Origin: Corinectria fuckeliana
Lineage: Eukaryota; Ascomycota; Sordariomycetes; Hypocreales; Nectriaceae
NCBI GenBank assembly: GCA_019137255.1
Contig: WPDH01000124.1
Span: 186,001-250,000 of the forward strand
Length of the DNA: 64,000 nucleotides
Reading direction: 5' to 3'
The notes below the pieces were generated by a model that ran no database searches, was not told where the DNA came from, and saw only the letters and a list, made by a program, of their open reading frames with translations. The first letter of the stretch is position 1. Each line of letters begins with the position of its first letter. Below are positions 9,746-22,031 of this stretch, in pieces. Both the position numbers and the translations under genes were made by a program.

Positions 9746-10552
9746 CTTTGAGCTTTAAGAGGTTAAATACAAGAGCAGAGTCAAAGTATTATCAACAGAT
9801 TATCTGATTATAGTAAGAGATATTCACTTTGACGAGGTTTACAGCTTAACCTAGTCACTGAATACCAATTACCTTCTGTGAAAGATAGCCGGTGTCGAGA
9901 CAAGACTGTATTTGATAGGATAAACATCTCAGTACCAGAAAGGAGATATGGAATCTTTGAACACTTCGTTGGAAAGCCATTTTGAAGAGCTGCAGTTTCT
10001 CTAGGGTACAAGGATACGACTCCTGTCAATTCCGACGTGGACACAAGTATTTCTCCAATACAAACAGCTTTCTGATTTCAAATTCTCTCTGATGACTCTG
10101 CGAGGGACCATGGAAACAAAAGCATAGTCTCGTCAATGTTACGATTCGAGCACCAGGAAAACAAGAGGCGTATTCAAGCTAGAGACACGATGGATAAGCT
10201 AGAACGAGTAGAGCTTACTATTCTAGTCTAGGTATATGACGTAGTTGGTTCATGGTTAAGCACAACACCTCTGTCTATTGTCGCCGCAGTAAGTTGTGCC
10301 TTTTCAGCAGTCCTGCCCTTACCTTCATAGTGCACCCTTCAATCTACGGGCTAGCTAAGTCGCGGCTCTTTGTTTACGCTAGACTCGTCCAAGAAGACAT
10401 CAAGTACCAAAGCGCAATAGGGGTATCTGGTTACTTCTACAACAAGTCGGATTCAGCTATGATTTAAGCCGCATTTAAAGTCAATACCAAGACATTTTAT
10501 TTACTCTTGATACTGCGGTCTCTAAAGGCTAAACCCGCTAAACACTTGGGCG
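9746..10552. other. Gene-free interval
   Basis: About 800 bp of moderately AT-rich sequence between the carboxylesterase gene and a convergent hypothetical gene. Open frames are short with no recognisable motif; nothing else seen. Confidence 0.5.
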
Positions 10553-11434
10553 TTATACACCTCGTGCTATGCTTGAATTGACTCCCGTAAAGATGCTCTG
10601 GGCGTCAGCAAGTAACGCAGCCGTTTCCGGATTGTCCGGTTTAGTCTTGTTGACGGAGCCCTGCCATCCATGGTCGAAAACACGCGTCTCTAGAAACTCA
10701 ACTTCGACACCTCCCGTAGCACGCGCCTGCAGATGCTCGAGAAGTCGAGTGGCTTCTCTCTCCTCGAGAAAAGCTTTGAGCGCCTCAACATTCAGGTAGC
10801 GAAACGCGGCGCAGTACGACTTGTGGTCCAGCTCCCAGCCGTAACTGCAGCTGGTGGCAACAACGCCGCCGGGGCTCTTCATGACGGCCCCGGCAAAGGA
10901 GGCACAGGAGGCGTCCCACTGGCTTGCATCGCTGCTGCTGTTGAGCTGGTCGTTGAACTTGAAAGTGAAGAGAACGGACACGGTATCGTGCGTGCTGCTC
11001 AAGGCCGTCTGCCTGGCGACATGATCGTGAGGGAAGCGGTACACGGCCGCATGCACCGGCGACGACGTCACGGATTCCCAGGCGCTGCGCAGATTTTCGC
11101 CTTTCAGGCTGGCCTCATAGCTCTGTCGACCTTCGGCCGTCTTCCAGTCTAGAGAGGTAGAGATTAGTATGTTTGGTCAGGGAACGAAAGGCATCAGATG
11201 TCACGCACCGATAAAGAGTTTCGCCTTGGTTGGAGCCCCGTGCACTAATGCCCACCAGATAGTGCCCGTCTGCTCTATCTCGAGATACGTCCGCAGTGTA
11301 GATGCCCATACTTTGCCCACATCTGTAGCCTCGTCGGAGAGCGACGAGGGAGCAGAAGGATCCGCAAAGTGAAAGGTAATGATTTCGGTGTACTCGTACA
11401 CACCAGCTGGAGGAGGTGCAAATAGGGAAGGCAT
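10553..11434 (-). CDS. Hypothetical protein with two dimeric alpha/beta-barrel-like repeats
   Basis: Exons 11434..11209 and 11148..10553 (60-bp intron) give 273 aa; the join yields LFIDWKTAEGRQSYEAS in frame. No signal peptide or membrane segment. The protein reads as two similar halves: an N-terminal beta strand (YTEIITFHF) followed by a helix and an IDW/SYEAS segment, and a second strand (VSVLFTFKF) followed by SYGWELDHKSY and FRYLNVEALKAFLEE. This layout is reminiscent of fused antibiotic-monooxygenase/EthD-type ferredoxin-like domains, which pair to make a dimeric alpha/beta barrel. That assignment is structural intuition only, and no catalytic residue is identified. The same-strand metalloprotease gene lies 406 bp upstream. 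Confidence 0.7.
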
Positions 11435-11840
11435 GATGATTCTTGAGTGAATGAGAGAACCCGGCAGTGAAGGATGCCGCAGTTGGCTGGATTAAGAGAC
11501 TACAAGGTACGTTGTTGGGAGTGAGTTGGCGGTAGGTCGCCATTTAAGTATCTATGCCAGTAATGGCCGTTTCAAAGCTCGGGCTGAGCTTAGGTAATCG
11601 CGTTAGGCAGCAGGGTATTACCGGTTGCAAGGTTGATAATTACCTTGCCTGGTATTACTAGTACTTCGTCCTTCGTAGTCCTTCGTAGATCACCCTGGCT
11701 TGACCAGGGGAATGCGCCTTGGGAAAGGACGCACATGCTTCCGTATTTTCGAGAAGCAAACAGCGTATTACAATTACAGCAGAATTCCAACAGACCCTCC
11801 AAGCATCTAATGCCTCTCTCATTCACAACCCAGGCAGCCT

Positions 11841-12997
11841 CTAGGGAGCCGTCAAGCCCAGCGCCGTAATCAGGTTTTCCCCCTCCTGTCCCTGCGACTT
11901 GAACCGATTCCACACGTCCGCCTTCGTCTCGGCCTTGGTCGTTAGCCAGTAGAAGTTGTCGGCAGCCAGAGCGAGCGCAAAGAGGGTGATGGAGTCCGGG
12001 TTCTCGGGCGAGTACGTGCTGCGGACCTCCTGCGTGCCGACGACTTGGTAGCGCTCGCCTCCCGCGGCCACTCCGCCGGCCATGTCGCCTCTCACTACGC
12101 GGACCATGTGTTAGCATGCGTGGATCCGTCTCTGTCGCGACGTGGGGTTGCCGAGACGGCGTGGTGGTACTTACTGCTCGTGACCAGGACGTGGAGGAAC
12201 TCGTGGAAGAGCGTCGTGGTCAGCGTCGTGTAGTCGTCCAGGGAATGCCCGGCCTCGAAGGTGAGCTGGTCCAGGTACACGTCGCCCGAGTTGTACTTGG
12301 CGCACATGACAACGTAGGAGGGCAGCTGCGCTGTGCGAGTCTGCCAGCCGATTCTGTAGGCGATCAGGTTGCCACCGCTGTTCCCCTTGGCGCAGGTCAG
12401 TTGGTTGGGGTCCTGGGTCAGGTGTTGGCTCTGATCGTGAGGCGTATCTGCATGGTCGTCCAGGTCAACAATGGCCCGAAAAGTGGTGGACGGGTTGGGC
12501 TGACTCACTCCACGTCAGCGTGCCATCGGCGGCGTAATTCCACATGTATGCGTCGTCGCACATCATGTAAACGTAGTCGGTCTGCGAGACTGTCCTCATA
12601 GCCCCGAGAGCGCCTGCGCGGTAGCCCCGTCAGTTGCGTGCTCACAGTTGCTTCAGGTTGGCACAAGGGTCTTACTCTTCACTGCGTCCCAGCGATTCGC
12701 CGTGTCGGCGTGTTGGAGGTCAAAGAAGGCATCGTATGTGCCAATGACGCGCAAGTATTCCCACGGGTCGCTGCCCTTGAGATTCGCGGTATTCTCCATC
12801 CGGTCGAAGGCGTACGTAGCCATGTTCTCCACGTCGCCCCATAGCTTAGCGATGGCCGTGTCTGCGTCAGGCTGGCCAAGGGCTTGGCCGATTGTATCGC
12901 AGGTCTTGCCAACCGGATCCCAGAGTATGCTAGCGCCAGCGTTCCCAGCGAGGAAGACAGCCGCCGAGGCGACGGTGGCCAGCTTTTGCCAGCTCAT
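11841..12997 (-). CDS. Secreted zinc metalloprotease, HExxH, Asp-zincin (M35/peptidyl-Lys endopeptidase)-like
   Basis: Four exons, 12997..12676, 12613..12509, 12447..12175 and 12094..11841, give 317 aa. The N-terminus is a clear signal peptide (MSWQKLATVASAAVFLAGNAGA). The zinc site is HEFLH in exon 3, preceded by LTTTLF. Downstream, ERYQVVGTQEV and NPDSITLFALA match the region where deuterolysin-like enzymes carry the third ligand (GTxDxxYG), but the spacing is non-standard, so the NPDS Asp is only a candidate ligand. Several Cys suggest disulfides. Intron 2 must end at 12448: the more obvious downstream CAG at 12413 breaks the frame. A degradative or host-interaction enzyme is likely. The clan assignment is moderate and the metalloprotease call fairly secure. 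Confidence 0.8.
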
Positions 12998-13791
12998 GGT
13001 TGCGTCTGGAGTACACCGGAGAAAAAGAGTGTCTGGGAAAGAAGCAAACGAGCGGAACTGGGCTTAGACAGCAAGGGAACCAAATGTCTCGAAGCGCCCC
13101 GGGGAAGATAATTGGCAAGGCTATATGAAGCTGGTGGCGTTGAAGCAAAGAGACTGGGAGTCGAGTCTGCAAATGTTTCGGCACGGGAACAGCAGTCTTT
13201 TTCACAGAGGCAATGACGGCACGGCGCCGGATCGGGAACTTCTGCAAAGGAGCCAGATCCCAGCCCGATCCTCTGGCTCTTTACGAAGTCAACAAGGTCC
13301 CTGCTGTCGACGGCCCGATCGCATTGTCAAGGGATCTAGATGGAAATTGGCAGCAGGATTGCCAAAGGAATCAAGGATGCGGCAGAGAGCCATCTGTACT
13401 GCGACACTGCATCCTCTCCCCACCTTTTCAGCCTTGCTCAAGCGTCAGCTCCTGGATTTTATCTGGATCTTGTCCGGGGGCCGGAGATTGGGAGTTTCAT
13501 CCTTCCAATCCTTCTCAGCCGCAGCAGGGGCCACGCGACTAAATTCCGCCTAAGCATCTATCCATTGTAGTGGAAACTGGAAGGATTCGGCTCCTCTCAC
13601 TAGTCGATCCATATCGGCATGAATATCAGCATGAATATCCGCATGGGATTACTGAATGGATATAATCAACATTCTCCGTGTCCGTTGGAGGTTTCTCCTC
13701 TCGTTGATATCTATCTCTGTCTGCCTGTCCTGCCTTTCTTTTCCGCCCCAACCGAGCAGCCGCACACTGCTGCAACTCGCCCTCTTTCGTC
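12998..13791. promoter_or_regulatory. Divergent promoter region of two secreted-protein genes
   Basis: Shared upstream region of the metalloprotease (-) and the Ser/Thr-rich secreted protein (+). A tandem near-repeat of a 12-mer (atcggcatgaat/atcagcatgaat/atccgcatggga) lies at 13613-13648. No operator was recognised. Confidence 0.4.
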
Positions 13792-16113
13792 ATGAAAGCG
13801 TCTCTCCTTCTTGGCGGGGCTGTAGCGCCGTTCCTCGTTCTTGGACAGGACTTTCTCCCCATTGCTGCAGTTCCCGTCAATACAACGACTACTCTGTCGT
13901 CGCCGGAGACAACCGTCATCAACACTCCTTTGAGCAGTATCCTGTCTAGTAGCAGCGAGGTTGCGCCCATCATCCCTGTCACTACTAGCGACACCACTGC
14001 CATCACAACTGACATCGTTCCTCCCGGCACTCCCACAACCGAGGCCATCACCACATCTACCACAGAGGCTGTAATCTTGACTCCAACTTCGGACTCAACC
14101 CCTTTGCCCGATACAACATCATTGACATCTGACTCGAGCACTATCCTTCCTCTTACTACCACATCCGATGTGACCAGTGATACTACCACCGAGTCTACAA
14201 CCGAGACTACCACATCAGCTGCAACCTCAGACTCCAGCACCGTGCCGCAGTCAACAACGTTGACGTCCGCTACTGAGGACCCTGCCACTGTCACCGTCAC
14301 CGATGGCCCGACTTCAACCGGGGATGTGTCTTCCACGCAGACCGATGAGGCCAAATCAGCCGTCAGCAGCGCTTACAGCCTGATGGCTGCGTATGTCGAC
14401 AACCCGACCAGAGAGAATGCGGAAGCGGCCAAGGACCAAACCGACAACGCACTGAACCGTAAGTTTCTTTTTTCTTTTTCCGCATCTACCTGAAGCTTGC
14501 TTGAACTTACACCAGTTTTAGTTGCCAACGGAATCGGAGGTGCTGTCTCAGGGTTCGGGGCTCTGATCGGTTCTCTTGGGGGGGCTTCCAGCAGCCTCGC
14601 CGGGGCCATTTCCACTCCCGGAGCTGCAACAGCGGCGACCGTGTCGTCTGCCATGTCACAGGTCAAGCAGGACCTCGACGAGACGGAGGAGGATGACGAC
14701 GATGACCCTACCAGCGAGGAAGACAAGCCTTCCAGCACGGAAGACAAGACCTCCACGGCTGAGACATCAACAGCCGAAGAGACAACAACAACAACAACAA
14801 CAACAACAACGACCACCGAGGAATCAACCACAACCACCGAGACCACTACGACCACCGGCGAACTGCCATCCCCTACGTTTGCCTACGACCTCGTGACTGA
14901 AGCAGCAGGCGGCTCAGACGACATTGCATCGGCGCTTGCGGAGTCACAGGTCCCCGAGCTGGGCTGCATGTCCGTGTTCCAGCTTCCCATCACCGCCTGT
15001 GCTTTGCAAACTGGCGGCGGTCTTTCTAACGAGACTGAGACGACCACGCCCACCTCGACCGAGTCGACTACGGCTGTTTCGAGCGAGTCTACCACGGCTA
15101 CCTCGGCCGAATCGACCTCGGTTCCCAGCACTCTTCTGACAGTCACCATAAGCTCGGAGACCTCCGACTCGGCAACAGTGGAATCGGCCAGCTCGTCAAC
15201 AGACAGCGAGTCCCTCACCACCGACAACACCGTCACTACTACCACAGACTCCGTCACCACCACGACAGACTCCGAGACCACGACAGACACTTCGCAAACA
15301 GTCCCCGTCACCACCACCACCACGCAAGAGTCAACCACAGATACCACAACGGAGGCTCCGGAGCGCACGTACTACCCATGCCAGAACTTCGGAGGTCCCA
15401 ACGTCGCTACGCCCTACTGCCAATGCTCCACCACAACTGCCGGCCAGACCTTCTTCGCGACGGCCCCCCTCATCTCCGGGCAGTGCGTCGACTACACGGC
15501 CTTCCCGTCCGAGATCGCCACCGTGACGACCGAAGAGCAGCCTCCGGTCACGCAAGGGCCCATCGCCGAGCCCGTCACCCTGACCGAGGACGGCGTCGTC
15601 CTGTCGTATCCCTCCCGCGTCTATTCCTACGGAGAGGTCTACACTGGGATCGAGGTGACCATGACGTACGGTGCGGGCACGCCCGTCACGCTGTCGACTC
15701 CCGCGCCGACGCAGACCGATGCGAATAACAAGGGTTCGAGCCAGTGCCACAGCATCGACGACGCATGCCAACGAGCTTATGAGCAGTTCGAGGACGACAC
15801 CATCTACACCGACTACGTATCCCGCTATTCCAGGATCAAATCGGGCATCATCGTGGCGGCTACGTTCGGACAGGCCGGCTGTACGGCGCAATTCAAGTGC
15901 GATGATTATGGGATCGGCATGAGTGGAAGCCTCATCAAGGCAGCGTAAGTCAACTGCCCTATCTAAACATTCGGAGTCAACCCTGCTAACAACTACATTA
16001 GCGTCGAGTACATGAAAGAAAACAACGGTGTAAACAAATGTGGTACGGCCTATCTTTCAAATTCTTGCAGCGTCACCCTCAACTACTGTACCAACTGCCA
16101 CCACGACGGTTGA
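13792..16113 (+). CDS. Ser/Thr-rich secreted protein with Cys-rich C-terminal domain
   Basis: Exons 13792..14458, 14522..15944 and 16002..16113 give 733 aa. The signal peptide is MKASLLLGGAVAPFLVLGQ. Residues to about 200 and about 250-520 are mostly Thr/Ser with E/D and short (TTT)n runs, as in heavily O-glycosylated cell-wall or mucin-like stalks. Between them is a small Gly/Ala-rich segment (GIGGAVSGFGALIGSLGGASS). The final roughly 190 residues are folded-looking and rich in Cys: YYPCQNFGG, YCQCSTT, GQCVDY, QCHSIDDACQRAYEQF, GCTAQFKCDDYG, NKCGTAYL and NYCTNC. The spacing of the last Cys and the VTLNY element recalls the KP4-like killer-protein fold found fused to large fungal secreted proteins; this is a tentative likeness. 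Roles could include surface adhesion or antagonism. No GPI signal is seen. Confidence 0.8.
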
Positions 16114-17266
16114 TATTGAGGTAACAGGGCACTTGCTCGGAATGACTACAGGCTTTAGTATTAATTTAGCATGTAATAATATATTAATTGATGGGTTGGC
16201 ATAACAATCTCTTTGATTGGTGAAAGTGGTGATGGCCTTGATAGGCTTCCAACTCAATGTGGTAATGTGGGTATCGAATTCCCTCTCGAACATCCCGCTT
16301 TTCTATCAGTATCTACGAGAGTCAGTATCGTATTGCCAGCCGCGGTATGACATAATGCGCACTGGGCTGATGCAAAGTGCTAGGCTAGCTTATGTCCTGA
16401 ATGTAACACTCAGAGCCCCTAAATCTCCCCCCCCGCAGTTCTTCTTCCATTCCTTCCCTCTCGCTCTTGCGTTTGGTATTCAGTTCCGTTACATTCTCGC
16501 TTGGTCTAGTCTAAGTCTACGGTTCTGTGCACAGATCATCGTTAAAAGCAGAACTCTACAGATTTAAAGCAATGTTTGTGTAGCGGCTTTGTACACCGGC
16601 CTGGCAATCAAGTGCCTTGCTCGTAGCGGCTCTCCACACTAATAGCATGCTACCCTGGACATGCAAGAACGGAGATTCTGCGGTCACTATAGAAAAAACC
16701 CGAGTTTTACGGCTCCTCAGCCGCGCTATGGAATCCCACTGACGCGCACCGGTTGAAAAGGACTACCTTTTTTTAAGAGTGTTCTGTTTAAGAAAAAATG
16801 ACGTAGTCAACTAGGCGGAGGTTTTGAGCTTCAGCTCCATGATGTGATTCTTCGAAATTAAAATCCTTTTACGTGTTCTTCGGAAAGGCCTGCACTCGCC
16901 ATATCTGTACCTCTGCAGTCTCTTTGGATCTATCTCTTCCGATCATCCAGCCATTCACAGCTTCTCTCTGAAGAGAAATCCCCTATGTAAGATTGACAGG
17001 ATGTATAAGCGGACGTGGCGAACTCAAACAAACAGACAGACAAATAAACCCATTGGCATTTATTAGGTATAGTGCAGAATGAACATTCTGCACAGAATAC
17101 ATCATTCTTTATGGTGAGACCCGTTTTGTGTCAAGTGATGGATTGTGTGTTGCTGAATGACGAGTTCAGCGACTTGAAGTGAAGTTTCCAATCTTCAGGA
17201 GTCAGCCCCCAAGGATAGCTAAAAGCAGTCTCATCTTGTTATCACTGCAGCGAAAGTCACATCACG
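16114..17266. other. Gene-free interval between convergent genes
   Basis: About 1.15 kb of intergenic DNA with no supported gene. A run of C (16429-16435) and poly-T/poly-A stretches (16769-16797) are the only features noted. Confidence 0.5.
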
Positions 17267-18770
17267 CTAAGCAAAACCACCGTAACTCGCTTCAGATCTC
17301 GCAGCCCCCTCGCCCCTCCCATGTTGCACCTGCAACGTCGTGCTCACTGTGATTCCACTCTTATCTTGGGCCTGGGTGGCTGATCCAGAAGCAACCGATC
17401 CGGCAGCCTCCTTGACTAGCTCATCCTCAGACTCGTTTCCCCTGTTCTGTGTCCCCCCAACAATATTGGTCGTGATGCGGCTCTGCTGGGTTCGCCGGCT
17501 GCGATTGTGACCTGTCGACGAGAGCTCGTAGTGTCCGTAGTTTGAACTAGTTCCGGCCGATGACTTTTGTCCTAGGAAGACTGTTCGGAGGGCTGTGGAT
17601 AGTATGTCAGTACTTGAGCAGAAAAGAGAAATCCGAGGATGTAGTAGGGGAGCACGCACGTGGGAGGCATGTGGCGATGATTGCGACAGCAGTTTCGACC
17701 ATGGAAACCGTGCAGGTTAGCATGGTCTCGTTTCGCTTCGAATAGTAGGCTCGAATGACTGCTCGTTTGTCAGCGCGCAATATCAATCAGCTAGCAAGAA
17801 ATATTCATACTGCTCGCGATGACCACAAAGAATCCTAGCGCAAAGATGGCTGTCACGCCGAGCTTCTGCTTCAACTTCATCTGAAGCTTGAGAACCATCG
17901 AAATGGGCAAGCTGATGACTGCTGACTGTTAGCTGGAACGTGTTGTACTACGAGAACCTTGGTCGCCACTGACTAATGACATCGCTGATGATGCTGACTG
18001 CAGGCAAGTTAGTTTGGCACGGTTGACATACCATTCAAGGCAAAGGAAGGCATCCTTACAGAGTATAGTCAACCAGTAATTGATGTTCGAGTTAGCTGGA
18101 TCACACTGATCTGCAAACTGTCAGCTTTTGAACACTAGCACGTTCGTGCATGGCTGCTGCTCTTACAGGTCGGATCCAGCGACCATCTTTTGTCGTGCGG
18201 GAAGCACTGAAAGATGATGTGGAAGAAAATGAGACTCCACGAGGCCCCCAACAGCCCCAGCACGACGTTGTAGATGATTTGTAGTTTTGATCCTCGGGCG
18301 GCGAGCCTCTTGTAGAACAGCACGAGGGCAATTTTGATGGCCCATAGCGACGACACGTAGAGAACCGACCCGGGCACAATCATCTTTCGACTCGGTCAGC
18401 CCAGAGCCCCCGCGTCGATTTCGCCAGTCAACGACAACTCACCTTCATGATCTGGATGAAGTTCTCCCGGCTCGCCTTGGGAATCTCGGCCATGCCCAGG
18501 TCCCACATGTGCTGCTGGATGACCAGGTCCCCGATGAGGCAGCATGTCGCCAGGATGATGAAGCCGTCCTCGATTCCCACAGCCCCGAACTTGCTGATGC
18601 GGATCCACAGCCGCGCCGCCACGAAGAGGCAGGCGACGACGGTGCAGATGTACCACGAGATCTGGAGATGGAGTCAGTTGTCTTCTCTTCGTCTCGCGGC
18701 CCACTGCCATTCTCGGGACGAGATCACCGCGAGGGACTGCACCTACCACTTGGCCGAGACCCTCTGCCAT
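17267..18770 (-). CDS. Pth11-like / fungal rhodopsin-domain seven-transmembrane protein
   Basis: Integral membrane protein of the fungal rhodopsin-domain family (PF20684), a group that includes putative Pth11-type receptors. Conceptual splicing yields about seven introns and seven hydrophobic spans: SWYICTVVACLFVAARLWI, DGFIILATCCLIGDLVI, MIVPGSVLYVSSLWAIKIALVLF, VVLGLLGASWSLIFFHIIFQC, NYWLTILFSIISDVI, VTAIFALGFFVVIASIIRA and VETAVAIIATCLPAL. Family hallmarks are RxWxRI after TM1, LFYKRL after TM3, CFPHDKRWSLDPT, QCDPANSNINYWL, KLKQKLGV before TM6, and VETAVAIIAxCLP. The cytoplasmic tail is Ser/Thr/Gln-rich. The first coding exon is only eight codons (MAEGLGQV), so the N-terminus is short and no CFEM domain is present. 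Signalling role inferred from family. Confidence 0.85.
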
Positions 18771-20147
18771 GGCGATTTAGATGGAAGGGTTGTAGAAGCA
18801 ACAGGAGGATGGATGCAGCCCTGGTCTTATTGCTTGATCTGCATCCGGAGTGCCTGTTTCCTGTCTGCCCCGTGCCCCGCTGAGTTGATCTGAACCTGCT
18901 TTGGTTCTTGGGACGAGAAGCAGGGGGGGTTTGGAGTAGTCCATGCCGTATGCATATGACTTCCGTCGTCAGTCTACTATCTGCGAGAGTGTGGCACGCC
19001 ACCTCATGTTTCCAGTGCCACGGAGCAGGTAAGCCAGGATGTTACGCGCAAGGGTAGGCAATATCACAAGACATGCACACTTATTCCTGTGCAGCGAGAC
19101 CTCGCACATGTGCAAATATCCACCGAGGCAGGCAGGGAACGGTCCTGCTTCAGAATCCGGCTTGCTGATTGCTGTAAAATCTCGTCCCACCACGAGTCGC
19201 GCCGGTCGCTTGCTGCCGAATAACTCCCCGAGCATTGATCGACTGATCCCCTGAGTGCGTGCACGGCGAACAAAGGATCAGCGGACTGAGTTGCCTGTCT
19301 CGGCAGCCAAGGCAGCACGAACTGCTGGGTCCGCAGGGTTGTTTTTCGTCCAGCCAGATCCACATATGCACGCCAAAGCCCGACAATGGTGCCTCTAGTC
19401 TTAGCTCCGATGAATATGGCATATTCATGGGAGCATCTACAAGGGCTAATCTTGGAGCGGGACAAGTTTCTCCGGGTGAAGATGATGAGGATTGCGGCCA
19501 TTTAAAAGAAAGGCGGAGGAGGCAGCAAGTTTTGCTGTTCGCTAGCTGTATCGAACGGCTTCTTAAACAGGGACTGCCTGGTAGATCGAGCAGGGCTTCT
19601 TTGAGATGGCTGGCTGGATAGCAACCCGTTCATGACTGCTGTGAGTTTACTAATGTAGATTGAGTTATTCGATGTGATTTAACGTCAGGGCTATAGTATG
19701 TACATGTCAACTTGAGCCCTGGTAAACTCTAAGTCAGCCAGACGGCACGGAAGAGAAGCCCAATCCAGCCCTAACTCACCAGCTCGGGCGATGAGTTGAC
19801 GTGGGAACCCGGCATACTTGTGGCTCCTTCTCCACTGCAAATAACCGAGCATCCAAGTGCTTTTACGTACTTGGTCTATGTACTAGAGCCATGCCTCAAG
19901 TAGGCAGCTCTTGTCGTTCTGCCAAGGGCACCACGAGACTATACCATACCTAGTGCAATGCCTCGCCCACTTAGAACCTACGGCTGGTGGGCTTTTGCCA
20001 ACATCTGTTACGTGTGTCTCATTAGCGAGGCTTGGCCTTTCGTGCATATGAATCGCCAGACTGCGGAAGACGTCGTCGTGCGTCGAGCTGATCTTCACCC
20101 TTTTTACACTCCAGCCCTCGCCACCAGTGTGTGAGGAACCAGCCGCC
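18771..20147. promoter_or_regulatory. Divergent intergenic region
   Basis: About 1.4 kb between the 7TM gene (-) and the secreted carboxylesterase (+). Open frames here overlap each other on both strands and have no recognisable motif, so none is called. Confidence 0.4.
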
Positions 20148-22031
20148 ATGGGACTTGTCAACCTCCTCACCAAGACCGCAGGCCTAGTCCTCGCGGCAGC
20201 AGCATGCATCTCTCCTGCGGCCGCTGCTCCATATGCACGTGGCCAGACCGACCCCAGCGCCGCCATTCCGCAGGGAACTGTCACGGGATTCCACGATGAC
20301 TCCGGCAACTCCGTCTTCCTGGGCATCCCGTACGCTGCGACAACGGGCGGTGAGAACCGGTAAGCTCAGTGCAATCGCAAGTCCAAGGCAGACCAGCGCT
20401 GCATCAACCTCGGGCCGCTCAAGCTAACGTTGGTTGACCAGATGGCGAGCACCTCAGGACGTTCCCAAGACAGAGTCCAACTTCAGCGCCACTTCCTACG
20501 GCCCAACATGTCCGCAGGCCATCTCCAGCAGCCTTTTCAGCCAGCAGGGCGAGGACTGCCTGAGTGTCAACATCTGGGCGCCCTCTGAGGGAGAGGATCT
20601 GCCCGTGAGTCTGCCTCCACAAAGGCACATGGCCGACGAACCCGGAAGCTGACCGACTTCGTCTTGAGGTCTTTGTATACATGTATGGCGGTGCCATGGT
20701 CACGGGCTCAAGCAGCAATCCCCAGCTTCAAGGCTCAAACTTTGCTCGCAACGGCGTCGTCTACGTCAACTTCAACACGCGCGAGAGCATCTTCGCCTCC
20801 CCGCACTCGGCCGAGCTGAAGGATGGCGACGAGTCGCAGAACTTTGGCATCCTGGACGTGGAGAAGGCCCTGGCATGGATCCACGAGAACATCCAGGGTG
20901 GGCATTCCCACATTTGCCCTGCATGAACTGGCCACTTGGCTAACACCGCTGCAGCTTTCGGGGGCAACCCCGACCACATCGTCTTCGGTGGCCACTCCTC
21001 GGGGGCCGTCCAAGTCGACCATTACCTCTGGAATCACCCCGACACCTGGCTCAAGGGCGCCGTGGAGATGAGCGCAAATGCCATGTCCGGCCCGGCCTAC
21101 GCTCCCGTCAACGAGGCCCTTGACGCCGTCGCTGCTGAAGTCGGCTGCTCGACCGGCGAGGGCCAACTGGACTGCCTCCGTGATGTCGATGTCTACGCCT
21201 TCCAGACGACCGACTTCAACTTGACCTTCAACGCGTGGTTCACGCCCGTCATCGACGACATCACGCGGCACTCTGAATACGCGGCACGCTTCTCGGCCGG
21301 GAACTACGCTTCCCACGTCCCGCTGCTAACGGGATCATCCGACGGCGAGGGGACCATCTTCAGCCTTGTCTACGGGGCCGAGAACAGCAACTTCTCGGAG
21401 TGGATAAACACCTTCGACGCCGACAGCGCGCACATCCCGGACTCGTCGCTGCTCCAGGCCTACAGCGAGTCCGACTACGCGAGCGAGGCGCTCCGCAGCG
21501 GCGCGCAGTACGGCGACGCCCGCTTCAACTGCCCCGTGGACTACCTGGTCGACCTGCGCAGCGCCGCGCAGGACACGTGGGCGTACCGGTTCTTCGGCGC
21601 CTACGACAACGTCGTGGGCGTCCCGAGCACGGCGCCCACGCACGGGACCGAGGTGCCCTTCTTCCACGGCGGCAACGAGTGCTTCGAGGCGCTCGCGGGC
21701 GTCACTGCCGCGCAGCAGGCGCTGGCCGACTCTATCCACGGCTGGTTCGTCGCGTGGATCAAGGACCCGGCCTCCGGGCCTGGCTGGGACAAGGTCGAGC
21801 CTGCGTCAGGCGAGTTGGCCAAGCTGGGTGTTCCTGGCGATGAGCTGTCTCTGATCAAGGGGTCTACAAGCGACTACAACGCTCGGTGCCAGTCGGTATG
21901 TGCTTATTGGTCTCTACTGTGTTTCGTGTGTTTGTGTATACTGACGGGTCATCCAGGTCTATAACCCTCTTTTGCCCAAGTACCCTGTCGTCCAGTCAGT
22001 TCTGGATCTGCTCGAAGATTTGCTGTCGTGA
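20148..22031 (+). CDS. Secreted type-B carboxylesterase/lipase
   Basis: Extracellular ester hydrolase. Exons 20148..20359, 20442..20604, 20669..20897, 20955..21895 and 21957..22031 give 539 aa. The signal peptide is MGLVNLLTKTAGLVLAAAACISPAAA. Motifs in order: FLGIPYA, RWRAPQ, GEDCLSVNIWAP, oxyanion-hole YMYGGAMVTGSS, FGILDVEKALAWIHENI, nucleophile GGHSSGA, acid in TGSSDGEG, and His in THGTEVPFF. The start chosen is the ATG at 20148 because it begins directly with the signal peptide; the longer in-frame reading upstream lacks an ATG. All joins are phase-consistent. Substrate range (fatty acyl, feruloyl, sterol esters) cannot be told. It is a distinct paralogue of the intracellular enzyme at 7920. 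Confidence 0.9.

Noticed and set aside
13900..15360. Thr-codon runs (acaacaaca) as a microsatellite or repeat array
   Set aside because: They lie in frame within the Ser/Thr-rich stalk of a secreted protein and are explained by coding.
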